Origin: Paenibacillus ginsengihumi DSM 21568
Lineage (GTDB): Bacteria; Bacillota; Bacilli; Paenibacillales; NBRC-103111
Direction of reading: 5' to 3'
NCBI RefSeq assembly: GCF_000380965.1
Contig: NZ_KB905595.1
Span: 1-39,738, forward strand
DNA: 39,738 nt
Position 1 is the first letter of the stretch, and every line of letters begins with the position of its first letter. A program made the position numbers and the translations under genes. The notes beneath the pieces were generated by a model. It saw only the letters and a list, made by a program, of their open reading frames with translations, was not told the origin of the DNA and did not search any database. Positions 16,001 through 24,114 of this stretch are shown piece after piece.

Positions 16001-17014
16001 TTATTCGGCGGCCGCCGGTCCGGTCGACTGCCGGATATGAAGGGAACCGGGCAGCACGATTTCCTGCTTGTCCGGAGAAGGATTCCTGAGCTGCCGGAAC
16101 AGCAGCTCCATCGCCATGCTGCCGATCAGCTTGCCAGACTGGATGACCGAAGTGAAAAACTGCTTGTACTTGTCGGGAAGCGGCGTGTAGGTGTCGTCGA
16201 ACGTAACGATGCTGATGTCTTCGGGAACACGCAGCCCCATCTCGTCCAGCAGACCGACGACCGGCATCAGCAGTCCCGGCGAGGCGACGAACAGCGCGGT
16301 CAGCTTCGGTCGGCCTGTCAGCAGGCGGCGAATCGCTTCGCGCAAATCGGCGGTTTCGCCCGCGATCACCTGATGCTCCTCCGCAGGGGCAATGCCATGC
16401 TCCATTAAGGCAAGCTGATATCCCCGAATGCGCTCCCCGTAAGTCGGATTTGTCGAGGGCGAGACGATTGCAATATGGCGGTGGCCCAGAGAAATCAAAT
16501 GCCTGATCAAATTGAGCGATCCGAGCAAATGATCCCCGCGTACGGTGTGCGCCTCCATGCCGGCCTTGCGGTCAACCATCACGAACGGCACGCCGCTTTT
16601 TTCCACGAATTGCAGATGGGGAGGATCCGGCTCGGGATTGCTGCTCCAGATAACAAGCCCCTCCACATCCCGGTTGATCATTTGCGTTACGAGCTCGTGC
16701 TCCTTCACCTTATTGTCCGAATTGCCGACGAGAATCATGTAGTCGTTCTCGAACGCCTTTTCTTCCGCTCCCGCCAAAATATCGATGCTAAACGAATGGC
16801 TTCGGATCGTGCTTCCGAACGGAAGGATGATGCCGATCATAGCCGTGCTCTCAGACGTCCGTTTCAAATCGTGAATATGAAAATTCAACTGCTTCATCGC
16901 TTGAAGCACTTTTTGGCGCGCGTCCTGCGACACGTTCTCGCTGTTGTTGATGACGCGGGAAACGGTCGCTTTGGAAACGCCTGCCAATGCAGACACTTGC
17001 TGCAGCTTGGACAT
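16001..17014 (-). CDS. LacI-family transcriptional repressor
   Basis: A 337-residue LacI/GalR-type regulator. The DNA-binding helix-turn-helix and hinge occupy residues 1-60 (LQQVSALAGVSKATVSRVINNSENVSQDARQKVLQA), followed by a periplasmic-binding-protein-like sensor domain ending at about 335. The ATG at 17014 is chosen because GGAGGATG lies upstream and the HTH begins at once; an upstream in-frame extension to 17089 would run through the operator and promoter. It is divergent from a sugar-binding lipoprotein operon. Near-identical 12-bp palindromes lie at the start points of both promoters, pointing to autoregulation and control of the fucosidase operon. The inducer is probably a sugar from the GH95/GH29 substrate. 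Confidence 0.92.
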   Translation of the reverse strand: MSKLQQVSALAGVSKATVSRVINNSENVSQDARQKVLQAMKQLNFHIHDLKRTSESTAMIGIILPFGSTIRSHSFSIDILAGAEEKAFENDYMILVGNSDNKVKEHELVTQMINRDVEGLVIWSSNPEPDPPHLQFVEKSGVPFVMVDRKAGMEAHTVRGDHLLGSLNLIRHLISLGHRHIAIVSPSTNPTYGERIRGYQLALMEHGIAPAEEHQVIAGETADLREAIRRLLTGRPKLTALFVASPGLLMPVVGLLDEMGLRVPEDISIVTFDDTYTPLPDKYKQFFTSVIQSGKLIGSMAMELLFRQLRNPSPDKQEIVLPGSLHIRQSTGPAAAE

Positions 17015-17042
17015 GTACAGGGCATCCTCCGATGTCTTGAAA

Positions 17043-17054
17043 TGAAACGTTTCA
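17043..17054. promoter_or_regulatory. LacI-type operator at the regulator's own promoter
   Basis: TGAAACGTTTCA is a perfect 12-bp palindrome with the central CG typical of LacI-family sites. It covers the predicted start point of the minus-strand promoter, 29 bp before the ATG. It does not fit the 14-bp CcpA cre consensus. Confidence 0.7.
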
Positions 17055-17059
17055 CAAAA

Positions 17060-17089
17060 ATCATACAAGGTGAATGTCAGGATTGTCAA
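17060..17089 (-). promoter_or_regulatory. Sigma-A promoter of the LacI-type gene
   Basis: On the minus strand TTGACA (plus 17084-17089) and TATGAT (plus 17060-17065) are separated by 18 bp, 45 nt before the ATG. Confidence 0.7.
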
Positions 17090-17156
17090 TGTTCGGCAAA
17101 ATGTGGTCGTCCCGTCTGCACACTCTTTAAAAATTAAAATCGGATAAAAAAATACA

Positions 17157-17185
17157 TTGCCTTACGGCAGAGCCAAAAGTATAAT
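17157..17185 (+). promoter_or_regulatory. Sigma-A promoter of the lipoprotein/fucosidase operon
   Basis: TTGCCT (17157-17162), exactly 17 bp, and TATAAT (17180-17185), about 50 nt before the ATG at 17234. The operator palindrome begins 5 bp after the -10 box. Confidence 0.75.
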
Positions 17186-17190
17186 CAATT

Positions 17191-17213
17191 TGTAACGTTT
17201 CAGAAACATTACA
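17191..17213. promoter_or_regulatory. Operator at the start point of the fucosidase operon
   Basis: TGTAACGTTTCA (17191-17202) differs by one base from the perfect operator at 17043. It is also the left half of a longer dyad: 11-bp arms 17191-17201 and 17203-17213 around an A at 17202, with one mismatch (CG against AT). Bound repressor would block transcription initiation. Confidence 0.65.
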
Positions 17214-17233
17214 TATGCGTTGGAGGGGTTGCT

Positions 17234-18559
17234 ATGAAGGCGAAAGTTATTTTGTTAGCTGGGTCAATGGCAGCGCTTACTTTTTTGTCTGCTTGCAGCG
17301 GAAGCACGACATCGGACGACGGGGATGCCGCAGAGCCGTCCTTACCGAAAGACGACCGTCCCGTGACCGTTACGATGGCCGCCAGCAATACCCAGTTTAC
17401 GGAAGAAGATTTCACTCGCTACATAGCAGAGCCGGTTAAGGCCAAGTACCCCCATATTACCGTCAAGCGCATCAATACGTCCGACAAAGGAAACAGCATT
17501 GGCGAATTGCTGGCGGCAGGAACGATTCCCGACCTGGTAGGCTATTATCCCGGCAGTCTGCAAAATTTGAAGGATAACGGGATGATTTACAACATCGAGG
17601 AGCTTATTCAGAGGCACCGGTTCGATACGGGCCGCATCATCCCGGAAATCGTGGAAACGATCAAAACAGCGACGGATACGGATTATCTCGTCGGCCTTCC
17701 GACGTACAACAATTCGTTCGCCTTGTTTTACAACAAGGATATCTTCGACAGGTTCGGCCTGCCCTATCCGACAGACGGCATGACCTGGGAGGAAGTGAAG
17801 TCGCTCGGAGCCGCCATGAACCGCTCCATGGGGGGCGTCGATTATCGCGGGCTATTCGTCGACAACGTGTACCGGGGAGCGCGTCAGATCAGCCTGCCGT
17901 ATGCCGATTTTGCAAGCAATCGTTCTTTGTTGAATACGGCGCCGTGGCAGGAGCTTTTTCAATATTGGCTTGCCTTGTATGATCAGCCGGGCTTGCCTGA
18001 TAACGCGAACAACCCGCTCACTTACGGACGGTTCGAGAAGATGTTTCTTTCCGGGCAGCTGGGGATGCTGGCCGGCTACAGCAACACCCTGATGAAACTG
18101 AGGGATGTGCCGGATTTAAACTGGGATTTGGTGACGTACCCGCAGCATCCGGCGGCCCCCGGAATCGGCCAGCGGGTGGACACTCCGGTGCTGGCGATCA
18201 GCGCGCAGAGCGAACACAAGGATGCCGCTTTCCTGGTGCTGGATACGATGCTGTCCGACGAGGTGCAGACCGAGATGGCCCGCAACGGGCGAACGCCGGT
18301 GATCGACAAGCGGGACGTCCAGGACCAATACGGCAAAAACTTCAAGCAATTCGAAGGCAAAAATGTCATCGCCATGACGAAGCTGAAATACGCCGTCATT
18401 GCTCCCGTTCAATATTTGAGCGAGGGCCAGGCCGACGGCTTTGTCAATAAAGCGTTCGAATCCGTGGCCAATGGGCAAAAAGATGTCAACACGGCTTTGC
18501 GCGAAGCGGATGAGCAGTTAAACAAGCATATTGCCGAACAGTTGGCGAGGAGCAAGTAA
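17234..18559 (+). CDS. Sugar ABC transporter substrate-binding lipoprotein (family 1)
   Basis: A 441-residue extracellular solute-binding lipoprotein. The signal is MKAKVILLAGSMAALTF then LSAC, giving a lipidated Cys21. The mature part has the family pattern of an early beta-alpha unit (ITVKRINTSDKGNSIGELLAAGTIPDLV), a sugar-contact segment (YLVGLPTYNNSFALFYNKDIF) and a GQLGMLAGY stretch. The start follows GGAGGGG. It is the first gene after the LacI-controlled promoter and precedes GH95 and GH29 fucosidases, so it likely binds the oligosaccharide they act on. No permease lies next to it; the nearest pair (26927, 27927) is of the LplB/YtcP class that normally serves a different binding-protein type. 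Confidence 0.88.
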   Translation: MKAKVILLAGSMAALTFLSACSGSTTSDDGDAAEPSLPKDDRPVTVTMAASNTQFTEEDFTRYIAEPVKAKYPHITVKRINTSDKGNSIGELLAAGTIPDLVGYYPGSLQNLKDNGMIYNIEELIQRHRFDTGRIIPEIVETIKTATDTDYLVGLPTYNNSFALFYNKDIFDRFGLPYPTDGMTWEEVKSLGAAMNRSMGGVDYRGLFVDNVYRGARQISLPYADFASNRSLLNTAPWQELFQYWLALYDQPGLPDNANNPLTYGRFEKMFLSGQLGMLAGYSNTLMKLRDVPDLNWDLVTYPQHPAAPGIGQRVDTPVLAISAQSEHKDAAFLVLDTMLSDEVQTEMARNGRTPVIDKRDVQDQYGKNFKQFEGKNVIAMTKLKYAVIAPVQYLSEGQADGFVNKAFESVANGQKDVNTALREADEQLNKHIAEQLARSK

Positions 18560-18561
18560 AC

Positions 18562-18598
18562 GGCGCCGTTCGGGTCCGCCTGCGCGGATCCCGGCGCC
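18562..18598 (+). other. Stem-loop between the binding-protein gene and the GH95 gene
   Basis: GGCGCCG (18562-18568) pairs with CGGCGCC (18592-18598), and inside it GGGTCCGC pairs with GCGGATCCC with one bulge. No T run follows. Such hairpins after binding-protein genes often stabilise the upstream message or cut down read-through. Confidence 0.55.
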
Positions 18599-18639
18599 TT
18601 CGCCAGGCAGCTTGATTTTACAAGAAAAGGACGGTACCC

Positions 18640-18648
18640 ATGCAATGA
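18640..18648 (+). other. Two-codon start-stop mini-ORF overlapping the GH95 start
   Basis: ATG CAA TGA: its ATG at 18640 sits 8 nt after AAAGGA, the ideal distance, while the GH95 ATG at 18645 overlaps its stop (ATGA). Ribosomes may load on the mini-ORF and re-start on the enzyme gene. Confidence 0.4.
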
Positions 18649-21005
18649 TAGATAACAGCAACACCCGATTATGGTACAGACAGCCGGCCGGCAAATGGAT
18701 GGAGGCGCTGCCGATCGGCAACGGCCGGCTGGGAGGGATGGTGTTCGGCAGGATCGCCGAGGAGACGATTCAGCTCAACGAGGATTCCGTCTGGCACGGC
18801 GGTCACCGGGACCGGACGAATCCGGATGCGGCCGCCTCCCTGCCGGAAATCCGCAGGCTGCTGCTGGAGGGCAAGGTCGGCGCTGCGCAGCATTTGGCGA
18901 GAATGGCGCTGTCTCCGCTGCCCAAATATACCGGGCCTTACCAGCCGCTCGGCGATTTGAACCTGTGGTTTGCCGATCATGGCGGGCAAGCGGAGGACTA
19001 CCGCCGGGAATTGGACCTGGATGCGGGTATCGTGCGAATACGATACCGTCTGGGACAAACGGAATTTCTCAGGGAGCTGTTCTGCAGCGCGGCGGATTCG
19101 GTCATGGCGGTGCGGCTCAGCTGTTCGCAGCCTGGCAGGCTGACGGTGGCGGCCAATCTGAGCCGGCGGCCGTTCGACGGCGGCTCGGAGGCGTGCGGAG
19201 AGCGGACGATCGCAATGAGCGGCAGGTGCGGCGAGGACGGCGTCGCCTATACGGCCGTGCTGACGATGACGGCCGAGGGAGGCACTGTGCGGACGGTCGG
19301 CGACTTTGTGTCCGCCGAAGGGGCGGACAGCGTGACCCTGCTGCTGGCGGCAGGGACCACGTTCCGTTTTTCCGATCCCCGCGCGGTTTGCCTTGAGCAT
19401 GTCCGGGCAGCGGCGGATAAAGGGTACGAGGCGCTGAGAGAAACGCACGCCGCCGAGCACCGCTCGCTGTTCCGGAGAATGGCCATCGAGCTGCAGGGGC
19501 CCGGCAGGGAGCGCGGAGCCGAAGCGCTGCCGACAGACGAGCGGCTGGCGCGCGTGCGCGCCGGAGCGGAGGACCCGGGGCTCGTGGCGCTGTACGTGCA
19601 GTACGGGCGATACCTGCTGCTCGGATGCTCGCGTCCGGGGACGCTGCCGGCCAACCTTCAGGGGATATGGAACGACCAGTTCAAGCCGCCGTGGGAATGC
19701 AATTATACGACGAACATCAACCTGCAGATGAATTACTGGCCGGCGGAAGTATGCCATTTGAGCGAATGTCACGAGCCGCTGTTCGATTTTATCGACCGGC
19801 TTCGCGAGAACGGCCGCCGTACCGCGCGGGAGATCTACAACTGCGGCGGTTTCGTCGTCCATCATAACACGAATCTGTGGGCGGATACGCTGCAGAACGG
19901 CATCGTGATCCGCGCGGCGACGTGGCCGACGGGCGGCGGCTGGCTGGCGCTGCACTTGTGGGAGCGATACCGCTTCGACGGCGAGCCGGTTTTCCTGAAA
20001 GAGCGGGCGTACCCCGTGATGAAGGAAGCGGCGCAGTTTTTCCTCGACTATTTGGCGGAGGACGGCAAAGGCCGCTTGGTGACGGGCCCGTCCGTATCGC
20101 CGGAAAATCGCTATCGGCTGCCGGACGGATCGGAAGGGTACTTGTGCATGGGGCCCGCCATGGATACGCAAATTATCCGTTCGCTGTTTCAGGCCTGCCT
20201 GGAAGCATCGGCGCTGCTGAACGAGGACGCGGCATTCGCCGAACGGCTGCAGGCCGCGCTGGAGAAGCTGCCCGGCTTCGGGATCGGAAGGCACGGCCAA
20301 CTGCTGGAATGGCTTGAGGAATATGACGAGCCGGAGCCCGGCCACCGCCATATCTCGCATCTGTTCGCGCTGCACCCGGGCGAGCTGATCACTGTGGAAC
20401 GGACGCCGGAACTGGCGCAGGCCGCGCGCGTCACGCTGGAGCGGCGGCTGATGAACGGCGGGGGCCATACCGGCTGGAGCCGGGCCTGGATCATTAATTT
20501 CTGGGCCCGCCTCCAGGACGGGGAGCAGGCGTACGCGAATGTGCGGGCTCTGCTCGCGCATTCCACCACTGCCAATTTGTTCGACGAGCATCCGCCGTTT
20601 CAGATCGACGGCAACTTCGGCGGGGCCGCGGGTGTCGTTGAGATGCTCGTGCAATCCCACGGCGGCGAGCTGCGGCTGCTGCCTGCGCTGCCTGCGGCCT
20701 GGCCGAGCGGCCGCCTCCGCGGAGTGCGCGCAAGGGGAGGCTTCGAGCTCGACGTGGCCTGGGAGGACGGCCGTCTGAGCCGCGCCCGCTTGCTGGCGAC
20801 CAGGGACACGGTCTGCCGGATTCGCTCGCGCGAGCCGATCGCCGCGGAAGCGGACGGACGGGCGCTGGACGTTCGGCTGGTAGAGCCGGAGCTGTACGAG
20901 TTTGCCGTGAGCAAGGGAGGCCGCTACACGCTCATCCTTTCGGCGGACGCTCAACCTCAGGTTCAAGACGGAAGCGAAATCGCAACAGGAGGAACCCAAA
21001 GATGA
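18645..21005 (+). CDS. Glycoside hydrolase family 95 (alpha-L-fucosidase type)
   Basis: A 786-residue GH95 enzyme. These inverting enzymes remove terminal alpha-1,2-L-fucose (some act on L-galactose) using an (alpha/alpha)6 barrel. The N-terminal beta-sandwich (about 1-260) begins with the family's LWYRQPAGKWMEALPIGNGRLGGMVFG and IQLNEDSVWHGG. The catalytic region shows NIN (Asn357, Asn359), equivalent to the two asparagines that position the water in characterised GH95, SPEN with Glu487 as the likely acid, and IDGNFGG with Asp655. The C-terminal beta domain follows LRLLPALP. No signal peptide is seen, so it probably acts inside the cell on imported oligosaccharides. The stop overlaps the GH29 start (ATGA), indicating coupling. 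Confidence 0.92.
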   Translation: MIDNSNTRLWYRQPAGKWMEALPIGNGRLGGMVFGRIAEETIQLNEDSVWHGGHRDRTNPDAAASLPEIRRLLLEGKVGAAQHLARMALSPLPKYTGPYQPLGDLNLWFADHGGQAEDYRRELDLDAGIVRIRYRLGQTEFLRELFCSAADSVMAVRLSCSQPGRLTVAANLSRRPFDGGSEACGERTIAMSGRCGEDGVAYTAVLTMTAEGGTVRTVGDFVSAEGADSVTLLLAAGTTFRFSDPRAVCLEHVRAAADKGYEALRETHAAEHRSLFRRMAIELQGPGRERGAEALPTDERLARVRAGAEDPGLVALYVQYGRYLLLGCSRPGTLPANLQGIWNDQFKPPWECNYTTNINLQMNYWPAEVCHLSECHEPLFDFIDRLRENGRRTAREIYNCGGFVVHHNTNLWADTLQNGIVIRAATWPTGGGWLALHLWERYRFDGEPVFLKERAYPVMKEAAQFFLDYLAEDGKGRLVTGPSVSPENRYRLPDGSEGYLCMGPAMDTQIIRSLFQACLEASALLNEDAAFAERLQAALEKLPGFGIGRHGQLLEWLEEYDEPEPGHRHISHLFALHPGELITVERTPELAQAARVTLERRLMNGGGHTGWSRAWIINFWARLQDGEQAYANVRALLAHSTTANLFDEHPPFQIDGNFGGAAGVVEMLVQSHGGELRLLPALPAAWPSGRLRGVRARGGFELDVAWEDGRLSRARLLATRDTVCRIRSREPIAAEADGRALDVRLVEPELYEFAVSKGGRYTLILSADAQPQVQDGSEIATGGTQR

Positions 21006-22789
21006 ATTACAAAGAAGATTTGTTCGACAACGAAACCGCCAACTCTGCCGCGGCATCGCCGGCGGCGACCGAAGACGAGCGAGCCGAGCAGAGGCTTGCC
21101 TGGTTTCGGGAGGCGAGGCTCGGCCTGTTCGTCCATTGGGGGCTGTATTCGGGTCCGGCGGGCATTTGGAACGGGGAGGAAGTGAAGGCCTCCTATGCGG
21201 AGCATCTGCAGCTGAAGGCGGGCATACCGGTCAAGGAGTACGAGAAGCTGGCGGACCGCTTCCATCCCGTCAAGTTTGACGCCAAGGCTTGGGCCCGCAC
21301 CGCCAAGGAGGCGGGGCTCAACTATCTGATTTTTACAGCTAAGCATCACGACGGATTCGCCATGTACGATTCGCGCGTCTCGCCGTACAACATCGTCCAA
21401 GGGACCCCGTTCGCGCGGGACCCGCTGAAGGAATTGGCGCAAGCGTGCCGCGAGGAGGGCATCCGGCTGTGCATTTATTATTCCCATGCGATGGATTGGC
21501 ATCATCCGGATTCCCAGGGCAATACGCTGGATTATCCGCAAAATATCGGAGCCTATGATCCCGTGGAAGCGTGGATCGGCGACGACGACAAACGGACGCG
21601 CTTCGAGCGGTATTTGAACGAGAAGGCATTCCCGCAGCTCACGGAGCTGCTGACCGAGTACGGCGACATCGGCATCCTTTGGTTCGATTGCGGCCACAAG
21701 CTGACCCGCGAGCAGGGAGAGCGGTTCGTCGCCCATGTCCGCTCGCTCCAGCCGGATTGTCTGGTGAACCGCAGAGTATGGCAGGATCCGCTGGGCGATT
21801 ACGGCAATACGTCCGACAACCAGCCGCATGTGCGGGTGACGCGCCGAGACTGGGAATCGATCATCACGCTCAACGATTCGTGGGGCTACAAAAAAACGGA
21901 CAACAACTGGAAGAGCCCGGAGGAGGTGCTGCGGCAAATGATCGACGTCGTCAGCCTGAACGGCAACTTCGTCATCAACATCGGCCCGACCGGCGAAGGG
22001 GAGATCGATGCGATGTCCGCATCCATTCTGCGCCGAATCGGGGATTGGCTGAAGGAGAACGGCGAAAGCATCTACGGAGCCGGGCGCAGTCCGCTGCCGA
22101 AGCCGCCGTGGGGGCGCTGCACCGCCAAAGGCAACACGCTGTATGCGCATGTCTTCGACGAACCGGCAAGCGGGGAGCTGGTCATCCCCGGACTGACGAA
22201 CCGGGTTCGCGCCGTCTACGCGCTGGCCGATCCGCAGCGCCGTCCGCTCGCCCATGAGCGCATTAGCGAACAGGATCTGCGCATTAGCCTCGCAGCTCTG
22301 CTTAAAGAGCCGAAGCGCCTCCCGTACGTCGTGGCCATCGAATGCGAGGACAGCGTGGAAGGCAGTTCGCTGCCGCTCCTGTTCGAGCGCGATTTCGATA
22401 CGGTGTTCGGCGCCTTTGACGGGGAGATCCGCGGGGCCGCCTTGCGCTATGACACGGGCAAACGGGGCCGCGACAACGTCACGAACTGGACGCAGCAGGG
22501 CGACGAGCTCCGCTGGCGGTTCCGCGCGGCGGCCCCGGGGACCTTCGGCGTCATCGCCGTGTACGGCTGCGCCCCGGAACAGGCCGGAAGCCGGTTCTCC
22601 GTGACAGCGGCAGACCATACGCTGCAGGGCGAGGTGCAGGCGACAGAAGGCGATTACGATTTCCACCCGTTCCGTCTGGGCGAGATCGCGATTCCCGGAC
22701 CGGGGGAATACGAGGTGTGCGTCCGCGGCGACCGCATTGCCCGGGAAATGCTGATGAATCTCAAGGAGCTTCGCTTGTTCCCCGTTTGA
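21002..22789 (+). CDS. Glycoside hydrolase family 29 alpha-L-fucosidase
   Basis: A 595-residue retaining alpha-L-fucosidase. Family features are LGLFVHWGLYSGP (about residue 40), LIFTAKHHDGFAMYDS (about 110), and GILWFDCG in which Asp229 is the predicted nucleophile. The catalytic barrel covers about 30-350. Behind it come a beta-sandwich and a further C-terminal domain (about 460-595) that may bind sugar. There is no signal peptide. The gene is translationally coupled to GH95 (ATGA, with AGGAGGAA upstream). GH95 and GH29 differ in linkage preference, so together they would strip fucose with different linkages. Enzymes for L-fucose breakdown are not in this window. Confidence 0.93.
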   Translation: MNYKEDLFDNETANSAAASPAATEDERAEQRLAWFREARLGLFVHWGLYSGPAGIWNGEEVKASYAEHLQLKAGIPVKEYEKLADRFHPVKFDAKAWARTAKEAGLNYLIFTAKHHDGFAMYDSRVSPYNIVQGTPFARDPLKELAQACREEGIRLCIYYSHAMDWHHPDSQGNTLDYPQNIGAYDPVEAWIGDDDKRTRFERYLNEKAFPQLTELLTEYGDIGILWFDCGHKLTREQGERFVAHVRSLQPDCLVNRRVWQDPLGDYGNTSDNQPHVRVTRRDWESIITLNDSWGYKKTDNNWKSPEEVLRQMIDVVSLNGNFVINIGPTGEGEIDAMSASILRRIGDWLKENGESIYGAGRSPLPKPPWGRCTAKGNTLYAHVFDEPASGELVIPGLTNRVRAVYALADPQRRPLAHERISEQDLRISLAALLKEPKRLPYVVAIECEDSVEGSSLPLLFERDFDTVFGAFDGEIRGAALRYDTGKRGRDNVTNWTQQGDELRWRFRAAAPGTFGVIAVYGCAPEQAGSRFSVTAADHTLQGEVQATEGDYDFHPFRLGEIAIPGPGEYEVCVRGDRIAREMLMNLKELRLFPV

Positions 22790-22815
22790 GGTTAGGACGC
22801 TTCGTCCTGCGCCTG

Positions 22816-22826
22816 AAAGGAGGTGA
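22816..22826 (+). other. Full-length Shine-Dalgarno sequence without an obvious gene
   Basis: AAAGGAGGTGA matches the ribosome anti-SD almost completely, yet no ATG follows. The nearest readings are short: GTG at 22823 (12 codons) or a CTG about 5 nt on (17 codons). The gap 22790-22934 otherwise holds a small AGGACG-CTT-CGTCCT hairpin and the ribosome site of the next gene. Confidence 0.35.
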
Positions 22827-22934
22827 GCCCTGACACCCGACAGAGCGACGGCATCGGATAGGAAGCCGGGAAACCATGCGTAAATAAGCGCTGTCCGTTC
22901 AATATGCGGCAGCCATAAGGAGAGTGTACCGGCA

Positions 22935-24056
22935 ATGAGAAAAAAATGGTTCGCAATGACGCTTGTTTTGGTACTGTGCCTTTCTCTCGTTCCGCTTGTT
23001 TACGACGGCCCGACCGCTTCCGCCGCGACCAAGACCGTTCCTCCCGGAGACGTGGCCGCCTTTCGCAGCGCCTTGGCCTCGGCTCAGCCCGGCGACGTTA
23101 TCGAGGTGTCGGGGACGTATTCCGTATCGGACGGGACGATTTCGACTTCCGCCGGCGGCGCTGCCGGCAGCTACATCACGATCAGAGGAACGGGCTCAGG
23201 CGCCGTCTTTCGCTTTACCGCCTCGGCCGGCAATGCCGCCTTTTATATCAAGCATTCCTATTACAAGCTGGAGAATATTACGATCGATTCCAATGCTCAA
23301 TCGAACAAAGGGCTGCTCATCGAGGCGTCGCACGGCTATGTAACGAACGTCGCCGTCCAGAACACGCTGGCCGAAGCGTTCAAAATCCGCAAAAACAGCC
23401 AATATTGGCTGTTCCAAAACTGCGTCGCCCGGAATACCGGACAAAGCGGAAAGTACGGGGAAGGTTTTTATGTCGGCGATGCGGATCAAAACTGGAAGAC
23501 GGCCCCGAATGCGGATCAGAGCGGCTATATTACCTTTTTGAACTGCAGCGCCATTCGCACGAAGAACGACGGTTTCGACTTCAAGGAAGGAACCCATCAT
23601 ATCAAGGTGATCGGGGGTATGGTGGACTTCCAAAATACGGTGCCGGAATCGTCCGTCGGCAATAACGGCATGTATATCCGCACGAACAACGTTCAGGTCA
23701 TCGGCACGACCGTGCTAAACAACGCCGGCACCGGCCACGCGTTCCGGGCGAACCGCATGACCGCCTCCGACGGCAACGCATACGGAAGCAATCTGGAGCT
23801 GAAAGGGGTAAAAGCGATCAATTTGACAGGGGCCGTGATCCATACGAACTTCACCTCCAACACCTTGTACACGGATTACACGATGACGAATGTGGCAGGG
23901 GGCTTATATGCCTCCGGTTCCCGAACGGCAACGTCGAAGAGTCCTTCCTCTTTCGTCGAAATGACGTGGAACGGCGAAGGCGGAGACGTCTACGGATCGG
24001 GGCTGTCGGCCTCCGGGGAGTCGAAAGGGAACGGGCCCGAAGCATATGCGGACTAA
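22935..24056 (+). CDS. Secreted right-handed parallel beta-helix protein
   Basis: A 373-residue exported protein. The signal peptide is residues 1-31 (RKK, hydrophobic core LVLVLCLSLVPLV, cut after ASA). From about residue 40 it has short repeating beta-strand turns characteristic of pectate-lyase-like solenoids: VPPGDVAAFRSALASAQPGDVIEV, YITIRGTG, YYKLENITIDSNAQSNKGLLI, FKIRKNSQYWLFQNCVARN. Such folds belong to polysaccharide lyases, GH28-type hydrolases and some binding proteins; I cannot assign a family. AAGGAGAG lies 10 nt before the ATG. It follows the fucosidases and probably cuts or holds a polymer outside the cell. Confidence 0.8.
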   Translation: MRKKWFAMTLVLVLCLSLVPLVYDGPTASAATKTVPPGDVAAFRSALASAQPGDVIEVSGTYSVSDGTISTSAGGAAGSYITIRGTGSGAVFRFTASAGNAAFYIKHSYYKLENITIDSNAQSNKGLLIEASHGYVTNVAVQNTLAEAFKIRKNSQYWLFQNCVARNTGQSGKYGEGFYVGDADQNWKTAPNADQSGYITFLNCSAIRTKNDGFDFKEGTHHIKVIGGMVDFQNTVPESSVGNNGMYIRTNNVQVIGTTVLNNAGTGHAFRANRMTASDGNAYGSNLELKGVKAINLTGAVIHTNFTSNTLYTDYTMTNVAGGLYASGSRTATSKSPSSFVEMTWNGEGGDVYGSGLSASGESKGNGPEAYAD

Positions 24057-24099
24057 CCGAGGCGCTTTGGGTTGGCCGGTATTTTATAAAGGAAAGGCG

Positions 24100-24114
24100 A
24101 TGATCAGCAATTGA
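24100..24114 (+). other. Four-codon mini-ORF overlapping the TTG start of the second beta-helix gene
   Basis: ATG ATC AGC AAT TGA has a ribosome site (AAGGAAAGG) at suitable spacing. Its TGA (24112-24114) overlaps the TTG at 24111 as TTGA, so re-initiation could feed the weak TTG start. Confidence 0.35.

Noticed and set aside
17043-17054. CcpA cre site
   Set aside because: The 14-bp cre pattern (TGWNANCGNTNWCA) does not fit: the central CG is one base off. The 12-bp spacing and the second copy by the divergent promoter favour the local LacI-type protein.
18669-21056. A 795-codon open frame on the minus strand opposite the GH95 gene
   Set aside because: It mirrors a GC-rich gene with strong codon bias; its translation is rich in Arg/Pro/Gln without any recognisable domain, and GH95 on the plus strand is unmistakable. 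The same applies to the long minus frames opposite 21002-22789, 24111-26357, 32509-34281 and 36193-37620.
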